Part shown: positions 51,792-60,974 of the stretch, piece after piece | How positions within the stretch are numbered: the first letter of the stretch is position 1 | How the letters are laid out: every line of letters starts with the position of its first letter | Origin: Palsa-504 sp963808615 | Lineage (GTDB): Bacteria > Actinomycetota > Actinomycetes > Streptosporangiales > Streptosporangiaceae | Reading direction: 5' to 3' | Assembly: GCA_963808615.1 (NCBI GenBank) | Contig: CAWEGV010000013.1 | Location: 124,001-188,000 of the forward strand | Length of the DNA stretch: 64,000 bases | Position numbers and translations under genes: made by a program | Notes under the pieces: generated by a model | What the model was told of the DNA's origin: nothing | What the model saw: the letters and a program-made list of their open reading frames with translations, nothing else | Databases searched by the model: none

Positions 51792-52679
51792 TTATTCCTC
51801 GAGCGGCGGAATGGCGAGGTTGAGCTGTCTGAGCCGCTCTGGGTCTACGAGCACATCGATTTGGGTGATCTTTCCGTTAGTGACGGTGAACGCCATCACG
51901 GAGAACACCCGCCCAGCGGGCGCTACCACGGCTCCCGCGGCGCCATTGACGAGCGCTGGCCTGACGAACGGGTAGAGCTTGGAGTAGGTGGAGGAGTAGG
52001 CAGCTACGGCCTCCGCACCGCGGAGAATCAGTGAGGCGGCCGCGCGCCGCGCGCCGCCGTCGATCCGCAGTTCGACGTCGGGATCGAGCACCGTGACCAA
52101 GGCGTCGAAGTCGCCGTCGCGCGAGGCGGTGAAGAACGCGCCGACGACCTCACGCTGCCGCGCGAGGTCAGGGTCCGGCTGGGGCGAGCCGTGCACCCGT
52201 CGCCGCGCCCGGCTGGCGAGCTGCTGCGCGGCGGCTTCGGAACGATCGAGGACAGCCGCGATGTCCGCAAACGGCACGCCGAACACGTCGTGCAGCACGA
52301 ACGCCAGCCGCTCGGGGGGACTGAGCGCGTCGAGCACCACCAGCAGCGCGAGCCCGACCGAGTCGGCAACCAGCGCCTCCTCCTCAGGGTCGAGGCTGTC
52401 TTCGAGGCTGACGACGGGGTCGGGCACGTAGACGTCCGAGAGCTGTTCGCGCCGTGCTCGCCGGGCGCGCAGCATATTCAGGCTCACGCGCCCGACAATG
52501 GTGGTCAGCCAGGCCTGCATGTTCTCGACGCTCCGCGGATCCTGGTCACGGATCCGGAGCCATGCCTCCTGGAGGGCGTCGTCGGCTTCGCTCACCGACC
52601 CCAGCATCCGGTAGGCGACCCCGCGCAAATGCGAACGATGCTGCTGAAAGCGCTCCGTCAGCCACTCGCGCTCCATCAT
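51792..52679 (-). CDS. ECF41-type RNA polymerase sigma factor
   Basis: A 295-residue sigma factor from the ATG at 52679, which has a GGGAGGGG ribosome site. Region 2 reads FQQHRSHLRGVAYRMLGSVS, with DALQEAWLRIRD; region 4 reads LSPPERLAFVLHDVFGVPFA, then AAVLDRSEAAAQQLASRARR. The C-terminal ~110 residues are a SnoaL-like extension with DGGARRAA, NGAAGAVV and VLVDPERL. In ECF41 factors this domain regulates activity in place of an anti-sigma factor. A DoxX gene upstream on the same strand is a plausible target or partner. Confidence 0.93.
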   Translation of the reverse strand: MMEREWLTERFQQHRSHLRGVAYRMLGSVSEADDALQEAWLRIRDQDPRSVENMQAWLTTIVGRVSLNMLRARRARREQLSDVYVPDPVVSLEDSLDPEEEALVADSVGLALLVVLDALSPPERLAFVLHDVFGVPFADIAAVLDRSEAAAQQLASRARRRVHGSPQPDPDLARQREVVGAFFTASRDGDFDALVTVLDPDVELRIDGGARRAAASLILRGAEAVAAYSSTYSKLYPFVRPALVNGAAGAVVAPAGRVFSVMAFTVTNGKITQIDVLVDPERLRQLNLAIPPLEE

Positions 52680-52731
52680 CAGCGCGCCCCTCCCGTCCCC
52701 GAGCAAGGCTCCCCGTGGAGCAGGAACGCCA

Positions 52732-53088
52732 TCACCAGTGGTTGTGGTATCCAAGGCCCACGACCAGGGCGGCGACGGCCATCACCAGGAAGCTGACCGC
52801 ACCGGCGACCTTGGGGTCCCGCACCCGGATGTGTGCGCTCAGTGCGCAGCTGAAATAGAGGATCAGGCCAATCGCGGCGGCCATACCGAGCACCGGCACG
52901 GCGAACCCAGCCAGCAACCCGACTGCCCCGCAGGCCAGCAGAATCCCGAACGGAATCATCCACTTCTGCGATACCCGCACCTCGTTGGCGACGACCTTGA
53001 CAGACTCCGCCCCGGCGAAGTTCAAGGCGGCGGCGTAGCTGTTCGCGAGCGCCACCACGATCGTGACCACAACGTAAGCGATGTCCAT
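52732..53088 (-). CDS. DoxX-like membrane protein
   Basis: A 118-residue protein with four helices (AYVVVTIVVALANSYAAALN, MIPFGILLACGAVGLLAGF, LGMAAAIGLILYFSCALSAH, AVSFLVMAVAALVVGLG) in the usual DoxX-like arrangement, with RVSQKWMIPFG between helices 1 and 2. The family is linked to quinone or redox stress functions. It lies 52 bp before the ECF41 gene, and DoxX-type genes are frequent companions of ECF41 factors. Confidence 0.88.
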   Translation of the reverse strand: MDIAYVVVTIVVALANSYAAALNFAGAESVKVVANEVRVSQKWMIPFGILLACGAVGLLAGFAVPVLGMAAAIGLILYFSCALSAHIRVRDPKVAGAVSFLVMAVAALVVGLGYHNHW

Positions 53089-53179
53089 ACCCAGAAGACA
53101 CGCCCGGCCCGCAGAACCTGACCGCCGGCTCGATCAACTCCCCTCCGCGCCCCTCGCCGCCTCCGGGCTCAGCAGGGAG

Positions 53180-54121
53180 CTAGGCCAGCGGGGCCGACAT
53201 GCTGACCAGGGTCAGGCCGGTGACGGCGACGCACATGCCGAGCATCTGGAACGCACTGAGCCGCTCCCGGAACAGCACCAGGCCGACGCCCAGCGGGATC
53301 ACCGGGTAGGTGCTGGAGACCGCGGCGGTGATCGCGACCTGGCCGGCCTGCCCGCCGCGGGCAAACGCGATCAGCGCCGCGGCCTCGGTGAGCCCGGCGG
53401 CGACCGCCCACGCGATCCCGCCCCGCCCGGGCTGCGGGCGCTTCCGCTTGCAGATGAGGGCGGCCAGCAGCACGGTTACGGAGATGATGTAGACCATGAG
53501 CGCGGCCACCAGCCAGCCCGCGGCCTCCGCGTACATGCCGAGCCAGAACGCGCCGGTCCCGTAGGTGGCCGCCGAGGCGAGCGCGAGCAGCAGCCCGGGC
53601 CAGGGCCTGCGGTGGACCGGGGCCTGCCAGGTCAGCCCGGGCGGCCCCGGCACCCGGCTGCTGCTCATGGCGGCCTGCAGCCAGGTGGCGGCCCGGGGAC
53701 CGGTGGTCTGGGTGGCCGCCGCGGCGACGCCCGCGATGGCCAGCGCGCCGCCGATGCTGCCATACCGGCCGAGCGGTTCGCCGAGGATTACGAGGGCCAG
53801 CAGCGCGGTGACGCCGCCATAGGTGGCGGCGGTCCCGCTGACGATCCCGACCGGCCCGAACTCCAGCGCCCGGTAGTAGGTCAGCCAGCCGACCAGGCTG
53901 AGGAAGCCGGCTCCGGCCAGGCCCAGTACGGTCATGCCGGACAGCGCCGGCAGATGGGGATGCATGGCGGCCAGCACGGCGGTCAGCACGATCGCTCCGG
54001 TGGCCTGGCTGGCCAGCAGGGCCGCGAGCGTGCCCATCCGCCGGGCCGAGTAGGTGGCGGCGACCGAGGATATGCCCCAGCCCGCCGCGGCGATCAGCCC
54101 GAATTCCATGCCGGGCCCCAT
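53180..54121 (-). CDS. EamA/DMT family transporter
   Basis: A 313-residue membrane protein made of two repeated five-helix EamA units, the first ending ALLALVILGEPLGRYGSIGG and the second ending PVIPLGVGLVLFRERLSAFQ, both typical EamA closing motifs. The linker of about 35 residues is Pro/Arg-rich. It exports or imports small metabolites (substrate unknown). It follows a truncated MarR gene on the same strand, which presumably once controlled it. An ATG four codons in (54109) is an alternative start. Confidence 0.9.
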   Translation of the reverse strand: MGPGMEFGLIAAAGWGISSVAATYSARRMGTLAALLASQATGAIVLTAVLAAMHPHLPALSGMTVLGLAGAGFLSLVGWLTYYRALEFGPVGIVSGTAATYGGVTALLALVILGEPLGRYGSIGGALAIAGVAAAATQTTGPRAATWLQAAMSSSRVPGPPGLTWQAPVHRRPWPGLLLALASAATYGTGAFWLGMYAEAAGWLVAALMVYIISVTVLLAALICKRKRPQPGRGGIAWAVAAGLTEAAALIAFARGGQAGQVAITAAVSSTYPVIPLGVGLVLFRERLSAFQMLGMCVAVTGLTLVSMSAPLA

Positions 54122-54185
54122 TCGGGAGAGAATCCACTAAATGTGGTCGTTTCACTACTGATAGTGACTCATGGGGACGGGGCGG

Positions 54186-54545
54186 TCAAGGCTCTCGCTC
54201 ACTAAGTGAATCCGATGTATCACTTTGAGTATTTTCGGGTTCGCCGGGGCTGCCGCGGCCGTCGGGGCTGCCGAGCAGGACGCGCAGCAGCGCGGCCAGT
54301 TCCTCGCGCTGGGCGGCCGCGAGGCCGGACAGCAGGGCTTCCTCGTGGCGCAGCAGCTCATCGACGCTGCGCTCGATCAGCGCGTGCCCGGCAGCGGTCA
54401 GGGTGACGTAGCTGAGCCGCCCGTCGGCGGGTGATCGCTCCCGGCGCGCCAGGCCCTCGCGTTCGGCCCGGGCCACGCGCTGCGAGATCGCGCCCGCGCT
54501 GACCATGCTCAGTTCGGTTATGGCGCCCGCGGTGAGCCGGTACGG
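54186..54545 (-). pseudogene. MarR family regulator lacking its N-terminus
   Basis: The readable sequence begins at the junction near 54545 as PYRLTAGAITELSMVSAGAI, followed by SQRVARAEREGLARRERSPA and the wing and dimer helix (RLSYVTLTAAGHALIERSVD). The first 35-45 residues and the start codon are missing; at that point the sequence passes directly into a short-chain dehydrogenase gene on the opposite strand. An internal ATG at 54506 could at best give a 106-residue product without the complete fold. Confidence 0.8.
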
Positions 54546-54547
54546 GC

Positions 54548-55275
54548 GGCCGGCAGGTCGTCGTGACCGGTGGCGGGACGGGAATCGGGTTCGCGATCGC
54601 GGGCGAGATGGTGCGCGCGGGCGAGCAGGTCACCATTACCGGCCGCCGGGAGCAGGTGCTGAAGGAAGCTGGCGAGCGCCCGGGCCCGCGGGCTGAGTAT
54701 GTCTGCTTCGACGCCGCCGACCCGGCTGCGGTCGCCGCGGCCCTGGCCCAGCTTCCGGCCCGGGTCGACGTGCTGGTCAACAACGCGGCGGGAACACCGA
54801 CTTCGACCGGGAGCCGCCCGGCGACGGGGACCTGGCCGGGCTGGCGGCCGCCTGGCGGGCCAACCTGGAGGCCAACGTGCTGTCGGCCGTCCTGGTCACG
54901 GCAGCCCTCGCCCCGCGCCTGGCCGATGATGCACGGGTCATCTCGTTCAGCTCGGTCGCGGCCCGGCGGGGCGCCGGGTCTTACGGTGCGGCCAAGGCGG
55001 CCGTGGAAGCCTGGAATGCGGACCTGGCCCGCGAGCTGGGCCCCCGCGGCATCACCGCGAACGTGGTCTCCCCCGGCCTCACCCTGGGCAGCGAGTTCTT
55101 CCGCGACAACCTGACCGAGGCGCGGCGCCAGCGGCTGGTCGACGAGACGAACACCGGCCGGGCCGGCACCACGGCGGACGTGGCGGCCACGGTGATGTTC
55201 CTGGCTTCCCCGGCGGCGGGACACCTGACCGGCCAGGTCATACACGTCGACGGGGGCGCCTACCTGGGCCGGTAA
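54548..55275 (+). pseudogene. Short-chain dehydrogenase/reductase, truncated start and one frameshift
   Basis: The NAD(P) motif is present at once as RQVVVTGGGTGIGFAIAGEM, but no proper start codon precedes it. After DVLVNNAAG near 54790 one base is missing and the natural reading NTDFDREPPGDGDLAGLAAA continues in another frame. That frame holds the catalytic block VISFSSVAARRGAGSYGAAK (Ser, Tyr, Lys) and the C-terminal GHLTGQVIHVDGGAYLG. The gene is therefore broken twice. Confidence 0.85.
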
Positions 55276-55289
55276 GGCGGGTACGGAGG

Positions 55290-55955
55290 TTAGATAAGCC
55301 AGTTAGGGCGCACTAGGCCCGTTTCGTAGGCCAAGACGACGAGTTGCGCCCGGTCTCGGACACCGAGTTTGGTCATGGCCCGGCTCACATGGGTGCGCAC
55401 GGTGGCCGGGCTCATGTACAGCTTCTGGGCGATCTCGTCGTTGGTGAGGCCGTCGGCGACGAGTGTCATCACTTCACGTTCCCGCTGGGTGATCGCATCG
55501 AGTTCGGCCGCCGGGTGGGGTTCCTTGGCCCGCCTGGCGAACTCGGCGACAAGCCTGCGCGTCATGCTGGGTGAGATGAGTGAGTCACCGTGCGCCACCA
55601 CCCGGACTGCCGTCGCGAGGTCGGCCGGCTCGGTGTCCTTCACGAGAAAGCCGCTCGCGCCGAAGCGCAGGGCGTCGAAGAGGTACTCGTCGAGCCCGAA
55701 CGTGGTGAGTATGACGATGCGCACGCCAGCGAGTTCCGGGTCGGCGGTGATCTGGCGGGTGGCTTCCAGCCCGTCGAGCCCGGGCATGCGGATGTCCATC
55801 AGGATCACGTCGGGCCGGAGCGTCCTGGCCAGGTCCACGGCGCTGGCCCCGTCAGGCGCCTCACCGACCACCTCGATGTCGTCGCGGGCGTCCAGCAGCG
55901 CCTTGAAACCGGCGCGGACCAGGCTCTGGTCATCGGCGAGCAGCACGCGGATCAT
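55290..55955 (-). CDS. NarL/LuxR family response regulator
   Basis: A 221-residue regulator: acidic pocket VLLADDQSLVRAGF, phospho-Asp in VILMDIRMPGLDGLEA, FLVKDTEP, and the LuxR helix-turn-helix ITQREREVMTLVADGLTNDE, then LYMSPATVRTHVSRAM. Its ATG overlaps the kinase stop as ATGA. The pair lies divergent from the MMPL remnant, which may have been its target. Confidence 0.93.
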   Translation of the reverse strand: MIRVLLADDQSLVRAGFKALLDARDDIEVVGEAPDGASAVDLARTLRPDVILMDIRMPGLDGLEATRQITADPELAGVRIVILTTFGLDEYLFDALRFGASGFLVKDTEPADLATAVRVVAHGDSLISPSMTRRLVAEFARRAKEPHPAAELDAITQREREVMTLVADGLTNDEIAQKLYMSPATVRTHVSRAMTKLGVRDRAQLVVLAYETGLVRPNWLI

Positions 55956-57133
55956 GGCGAGGACCTGACCGGAAGTCGTGCGCTAATCCGGAACCCGCCG
56001 CCGCGGCGGAACCCGGCGGACAGGTCGCCCCCGAGGGCGGTGGCGCGTTCCCGCATGCCTATGATCCCGCTCCCCGTCCCGATCGCGGCCGCGCCAACCG
56101 AGGGGGCCGACCCGTTGTCGTCGATCTCGATATGCACGTCCGCGTCGCCATAGGTCACTCGCACCGTGACCCGGGCCTGTCCGGCGTGGCGGGCGACATT
56201 GGTCAGCGACTCCTGGATGATGCGGTACGCGGCCAGGTGCACGGCGGCGGGCAATGGCGGCGCCGTTCCGGCGACCTCGACCTCGACGCTGAGGCCGGCC
56301 GCCCTGGTGAGCTCGATGAGCTCGGGGATGCGGTCGAGCCCGGGGGCGGGCGAGCGGGGCGCGACGTCGTCGTCACGGCGCAGCGTGGTCAGCGTCGTGC
56401 GCAGCTCCTCGAGTGCTTCCCTTGACGCCGCCTTGATTGCGCTCAGCGCCGCGCGCGCCTGTTCGGGCTGGCTGTCCATGAGGTCAAGCCCCATGCTGGC
56501 CTGGACGTTGATGAGCGAGATGTTGTGGCCGATCACGTCGTGCAGGTCCCTGGCGATCCGCAGCCGCTCCTCGCTCTGGTGTCGGCGCTGGTCGAGCTGA
56601 CGGCTGGCTCTGGTCGCGGCCGCCCGCTCGGCCCGGATCCGGGTCGCCTCCGCCGCGATCGCCAGAGCCAGCAGCCAACCCGCGAGCAGCAGCGCGTCGT
56701 TCAGCGGCGGGACCGCGTACCCGTAGGCGACCGGGGCGAGCCAGATCCTCCAGGCAAAGGCGAGCGCCAGCGCCAGCCAGGCCGCGTACCGCTTGCCGGC
56801 GGTGGCCGCCACAAAGAACGCGACGACGAAGCTCACATGAGCGAAGCCGGAGACATCCGGCGAGAGCATCGCGGCAAAGGTCACCCACAGCACCAGCACC
56901 GGATGGCGGCGCCGCACGATCAGGGCCACCGGGCCGACAACGAGCAGCACCCAGTCCACCGGCCCGAGGGGGCGCGCCGGACTGAACAGATGCCAGGTGC
57001 TGATCGCGGCCCCAGTGAGCTGCCCCGCGAGCAGGACGAGCGGCAGCGCGAGATCCCTGCGCCAGCCCAGTGCCCGCGGCCACGATGGCACGCGGAACGC
57101 CCGTCCGGCCAGAGCGGCGTCAGGGTCTCTCAT
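55952..57133 (-). CDS. Sensor histidine kinase (HisKA_3)
   Basis: A 393-residue kinase from the ATG at 57133. Six membrane helices (for example LALPLVLLAGQLTGAAIST, VDWVLLVVGPVALIV, VSFVVAFFVAAT) are followed by a short coiled segment and the HisKA_3 box with the phospho-His in IARDLHDVIGHNISLINVQA. The ATPase has IIQESLTNVARHAG, EIDDNGSAP and GSGIIGMRERATALGG. There is no large sensor domain outside the membrane. It is coupled to the response regulator. Confidence 0.92.
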   Translation of the reverse strand: MRDPDAALAGRAFRVPSWPRALGWRRDLALPLVLLAGQLTGAAISTWHLFSPARPLGPVDWVLLVVGPVALIVRRRHPVLVLWVTFAAMLSPDVSGFAHVSFVVAFFVAATAGKRYAAWLALALAFAWRIWLAPVAYGYAVPPLNDALLLAGWLLALAIAAEATRIRAERAAATRASRQLDQRRHQSEERLRIARDLHDVIGHNISLINVQASMGLDLMDSQPEQARAALSAIKAASREALEELRTTLTTLRRDDDVAPRSPAPGLDRIPELIELTRAAGLSVEVEVAGTAPPLPAAVHLAAYRIIQESLTNVARHAGQARVTVRVTYGDADVHIEIDDNGSAPSVGAAAIGTGSGIIGMRERATALGGDLSAGFRRGGGFRISARLPVRSSP

Positions 57134-57341
57134 CTCGGTTCCAGCGTAACCAGCCGTCTGGTCAGGCGCGTCGCCCCGACAGCGCATCCTCGCCTGCACG
57201 TCCTGCGTACCCGCGGCCGCCGTTCTACGACCGCCGACGTAGGCCGGAAGCCGATGCTGGCCCGACGCCATTTCCGCGACGGTCGCCCACCATGGCAAGC
57301 ATGCGCGGATCCATGAGTTGAGATACAGAAAGGACAAGACG

Positions 57342-59485
57342 TTGGCTGGCTTCGCCCGTTGGTGCTTCGTGCACCGAAAGGCCGTCCTGGCCGGATGGCT
57401 GATAGCCCTGATCGGTTTCTTCGCCGTCGGCCAAGCGGTCGGATCGGTATACAGCCAAAGCGATTCGGTACCGGGGACCGACTCCGCCCAGGCGCTGAGC
57501 GTGCTCCAGGCGAACTACCCCGCCCAGGCAGGTGACAGCGATCAGATTGTCGTGCAGGCCAGGCAGGGGACACTGCGCTCTCCGGCCGACGAGACGGCGG
57601 TCACGTCCATGCTGGCCCGGGTCGCCCGGCTGCCCCACGTGCGCTCGGTGACTGCTCCCTACGGGCCGGGCGGCCAGATCAGCAGGGACGGCACGATCGG
57701 CCTGGCCACGGTGAACCTCGACGCCCAGGCTGGCAGCATCCCGAATGCGGCTGTCCAGGCGATCGTGTCCACCGCCCAGTCCGCCGACGGCCCGCTGCTG
57801 AACGTCCAGCTGGGCGGTGCGGCGGTCGAGAATGTCGCGGTGTCCAGCGGAGATTACACCAGCGTGATATTGGGGATCGTGCTCGCGCTGATCATCTTGT
57901 TCGTCGCGTTCCGGCGCTCGGTGTTCGCCGCGCTCCTGCCGCTCATCTCGGCGCTGGTGGCGATCGGGGTAGGCCTGTCGATCATCAGCGTCCTCACGCA
58001 CGCCATCTCGATCGCGAGCTGGGTGCCCGAGGTCGCCGTCATCGTGGCGCTCGGCGTGGGCGTGGACTACGCGCTGTTCATCGTCAGCCGGCATCGCAAC
58101 GGCCTGTTCGCCGGGCAGGCTCCCGAGGACGCCGCCGTCACCGCCTCAACACGTCCGGCCGCGCGGTGCTGCTGGCCGGGCTGACCGTAAGCGTTGCGCT
58201 GCTCGGGCTGTTCGCGCTCCAGATCAGCTCGCTGTACGGGGTGGCGGTGGCGGTCACGCTCGTGGTCGGCCTGACCATGGTGGCGTCGCTGACCCTGCTG
58301 CCAGCCATGCTGGGCTTCCTCGGCCCGAAGGTGCTGCGCCGAGCCGAGCGCAGGATGCTCGCAGAGCAGGGACGCCAGATCGAGCAGGCGGGAGGCTTCT
58401 GGCTCCGCTGGGCCGAAGGGCTCGGCCGCAAGCCGCAGCTCCCCGCCCTCCTTGCGCTGGCGGTGATCGTCGTGCTCGCCATCCCGTTCTTCAGCTCGCG
58501 CCCGGGCTGCTCGACGCCAGCACCGACCCGTCGTCGTCGACCACCTACCAGGCCTACCAGCTGCTGGCTAAGGGATTCGGCCCCGGGTTCAACGGACCCC
58601 TGGAGGTGGTCGGCCAGGTCAACAGCCCCGCCGACCAGGCGCGCTTCGCGGCGTTCGTCACCGCAGCCCGGAGCGAGCCAGGCGTGGCCGGGGTCACTCC
58701 GCCGCAACTCAGCCCGAACGGCAAGGCCGCGGTCGCCGAGGTGTTCCCGACCACAGGACCACAGGACGCCGCGACAACCACCGTGCTCGACCGGCTGCGG
58801 GCCGGCGTTCCGCGGGCGGAGGCAGGCGGCACCTGGTGATCCACATCGGCGGCACCACGGCGGCCAGCGAGGACTACTCCCAGGTGACCAGCAGCAAGCT
58901 GCCCCAGTTCGTCGCGGTGGTCGTCGGGCTGTCCTTCCTGCTGCTCGCCGTCGTCTTCCGCAGCCTGCTCATCCCGCTGGTGGCGTCGATCATGAACCTG
59001 CTCTCCTTCGGCATCGCGCTGGGCGTCATGACCGCCGCGTTCCAGTTCGGCTGGGGCAAGTCCCTGCTCGGGTTCGGCGCGGCAGGACCGATCGAGGCGT
59101 GGATCCCGGCGCTGATGTTCGCCGTCCTCTTCGGTCTCTCCACCGACTACGAGGTCTTCCTCATCAGCCGCATGCACGAAGAGTGGACGCTCTCCGGAGA
59201 CAACAAGCGCGCGGTGATCCGCGGCCAGGCCGAGACCGGCCGGGTCATCACCGCCGCCTCCATGATCATGATCCTGGTATTCGTGGCGTTCATCCTCACC
59301 GGCCAGGAGGCCACGCAGATAGGCCTCGGCTTCGCGCCGCCATCTCGTCGACGCCTACCTCATCCGCACGTCCTCGTGCCTCGGTGATGCACATGCTCGG
59401 GCCGGCAACTGGGCGCCGGCGTGGCTGACAGGCCCTGCCCCGGCTGCACGTGGACGCCGCCTCGGCGGCGCTCCGCCAGCGACTG
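57342..59485 (+). pseudogene. MMPL family transporter, frameshifted several times
   Basis: Read across frames, the locus encodes a nearly complete MMPL transporter: FARWCFVHRKAVLAGWLIAL, the first porter domain, VPEVAVIVALGVGVDYALFI, LLAGLTVSVALLGLFALQIS, second porter domain, and IPALMFAVLFGLSTDYEVFL. The frame breaks near 58145, 58500, 58830 and 59330, and the C-terminal DAYLIRT...VMHMLG is scrambled. The probable start is the TTG at 57342 after AGAAAGGAC. MMPL proteins export lipids or drugs. It is divergent from the adjacent two-component system. Confidence 0.88.
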
Positions 59486-59492
59486 ACTTGAG

Positions 59493-60908
59493 CTAATAAA
59501 AATATAAGGCACGCCAGCGGCCGGTGAGCGGGGCCCGCAGGGCCAGGGCTGCGAGCACCGTGGCCAGGCCCGCGATGCCGATGGCGGCCCCGGTGCCGAA
59601 GGCGGCGGCCAGGCCCCCGGCGACCGGCGGGAACAGGCCCTGGCCGCCCATCCCGCCGGTCGCGTTGAGGCCGAAGGCCTGGCCCCGCAGCCCGTCCGGC
59701 AGGCTGTCCAGGAAGGCCCGCTGGAGGCCGAGTTCGTAGGCGAAGCAGAAGCCGCACACCAGCAGGGCCACGGCCGCCAGCGGCACCGCCGGCCGCGCCA
59801 GGAGCGCGACCAGGGGCACTCCCATCGCGGCCGCGAGCGGGAAGGCGAGCCGCTCACGGGCTGCGGGGCGGCAGTACCGGCCCACGATCACGTCGCCGAG
59901 CAGCATCCCGGCCGGGACGGCGGCCAGCAGCGGGCTGGCGGCACTGGCCGGGTGGCCGAGCGATCTGGTGTACGGCACGATCAGCGCCTCGGCACCGGTG
60001 ACGAACCACGTGGGCAGCCACTGGGCCAGCAGCAGGCCCCGCACCTTGCGGTCGGCGAGCAGTTCGAGATGGCCGGCCACGGTAGCGCGGACGACGCCGC
60101 GGGGCCGGCCTGAGCCGCTGCGCGTACCAGGGGGCGCCGCCGCGGCGCCGGTCGCGGGGCTGGCGTCCCGGGCAGAGCGGGCGGAGCGGGGCTGGCGGGC
60201 GGGCCGGCGGCGCAGGCCGAGGCGGATGACGAGGGCGGCCAGGGCGAGCGAGACGCCGGCGGAGGCCAGCAGCCAGCGGGCGGGCCAGACCGCCAGCACG
60301 GCACCGCCCAGACCGAGGCCGAGGATCTGGGTGCCGGAGCCGGTGAGGCTGAAGACCGAGCGGCCGAGGACGTAGCGGTCCCCGTCGAGCATGTCCGGAA
60401 GCAGGCCCGAGGTGGTGGCCGTGAATATCGGGGCCGCGGTGGCCGCCGCCGCGACCAGGACGAGCATCGCGGGGACCGGCAGGCCTGGCCACAGGCCAAT
60501 CACCAGCCCCGGGGCGGAGCGGGCAAGCAGGCCGGTCCCGATGACGAGCCGGGGCGGCAGCCGGTCGGCCAGCGAGGTGAACAAGGCGCCGCCGATGACC
60601 TGCGGCGCGAAGCCCATGCTGAACGCCAGCGCGGTCAAGAACGGAGACCGGGTCTGGTCGAAGATCAGCACCGACAGGCCGAGGATCTCGAACTCGAAGC
60701 CCAGGACGTACATCAGCAGCGCCGCGAACAGGACCCGGAACTCCCCGACGGCGAACACCGACCGGTAGGTGGTCCGCGCCCCCTGGGCGTCCGGCGCGGC
60801 GGCAGCGGGCTGGGTGGCCGACGCGGCGGCAGCGGGCTGGGTGGCCGACGCGGGCGCGCCGGACGGGGCCGCCGCGGCGGACCGGGATGGAGGGCTTTTG
60901 GTGGTCAT
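59493..60908 (-). CDS. MFS transporter
   Basis: A 471-residue protein with about twelve helices. A 45-residue Ala/Pro/Ser N-terminal tail is enlarged by a doubled SATQPAAAA unit. The core starts FRVLFAALLMYVLGFEFEIL, with SLADRLPPRLVIGTGLL as the family loop after helix 2, a cytoplasmic Arg/Ala-rich centre, and a C-terminal half with LPDGLRGQAFGLNATGGMGG. The overall pattern fits proton-driven drug exporters of the MFS_1/MFS_3 type. It is divergent from an ArsR-type regulator, with a perfect palindrome between the two genes. Confidence 0.9.
   Translation of the reverse strand: MTTKSPPSRSAAAAPSGAPASATQPAAAASATQPAAAAPDAQGARTTYRSVFAVGEFRVLFAALLMYVLGFEFEILGLSVLIFDQTRSPFLTALAFSMGFAPQVIGGALFTSLADRLPPRLVIGTGLLARSAPGLVIGLWPGLPVPAMLVLVAAAATAAPIFTATTSGLLPDMLDGDRYVLGRSVFSLTGSGTQILGLGLGGAVLAVWPARWLLASAGVSLALAALVIRLGLRRRPARQPRSARSARDASPATGAAAAPPGTRSGSGRPRGVVRATVAGHLELLADRKVRGLLLAQWLPTWFVTGAEALIVPYTRSLGHPASAASPLLAAVPAGMLLGDVIVGRYCRPAARERLAFPLAAAMGVPLVALLARPAVPLAAVALLVCGFCFAYELGLQRAFLDSLPDGLRGQAFGLNATGGMGGQGLFPPVAGGLAAAFGTGAAIGIAGLATVLAALALRAPLTGRWRALYFY
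60796..60849. repeat. 27-bp tandem duplication in the MFS gene
   Basis: Two identical 27-bp units at 60796-60822 and 60823-60849 encode the doubled nine-residue segment (S/A)ATQPAAAA in the cytoplasmic N-terminal tail of the transporter. The reading frame is kept. Confidence 0.9.
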
Positions 60909-60945
60909 GGCGCCAGCGTGCGCGCCGTCCCGCGCCGGGAGTATT

Positions 60946-60965
60946 CTTTCGTCACAGGACGAAAG
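60946..60965. promoter_or_regulatory. Operator palindrome between MFS and ArsR-type genes
   Basis: CTTTCGTC-ACAG-GACGAAAG, perfect 8-bp arms with a 4-bp centre, 9 bp before the regulator start and 37 bp before the transporter start. It is well placed to repress both. Confidence 0.8.
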
Positions 60966-60974
60966 GTCTGGAGC

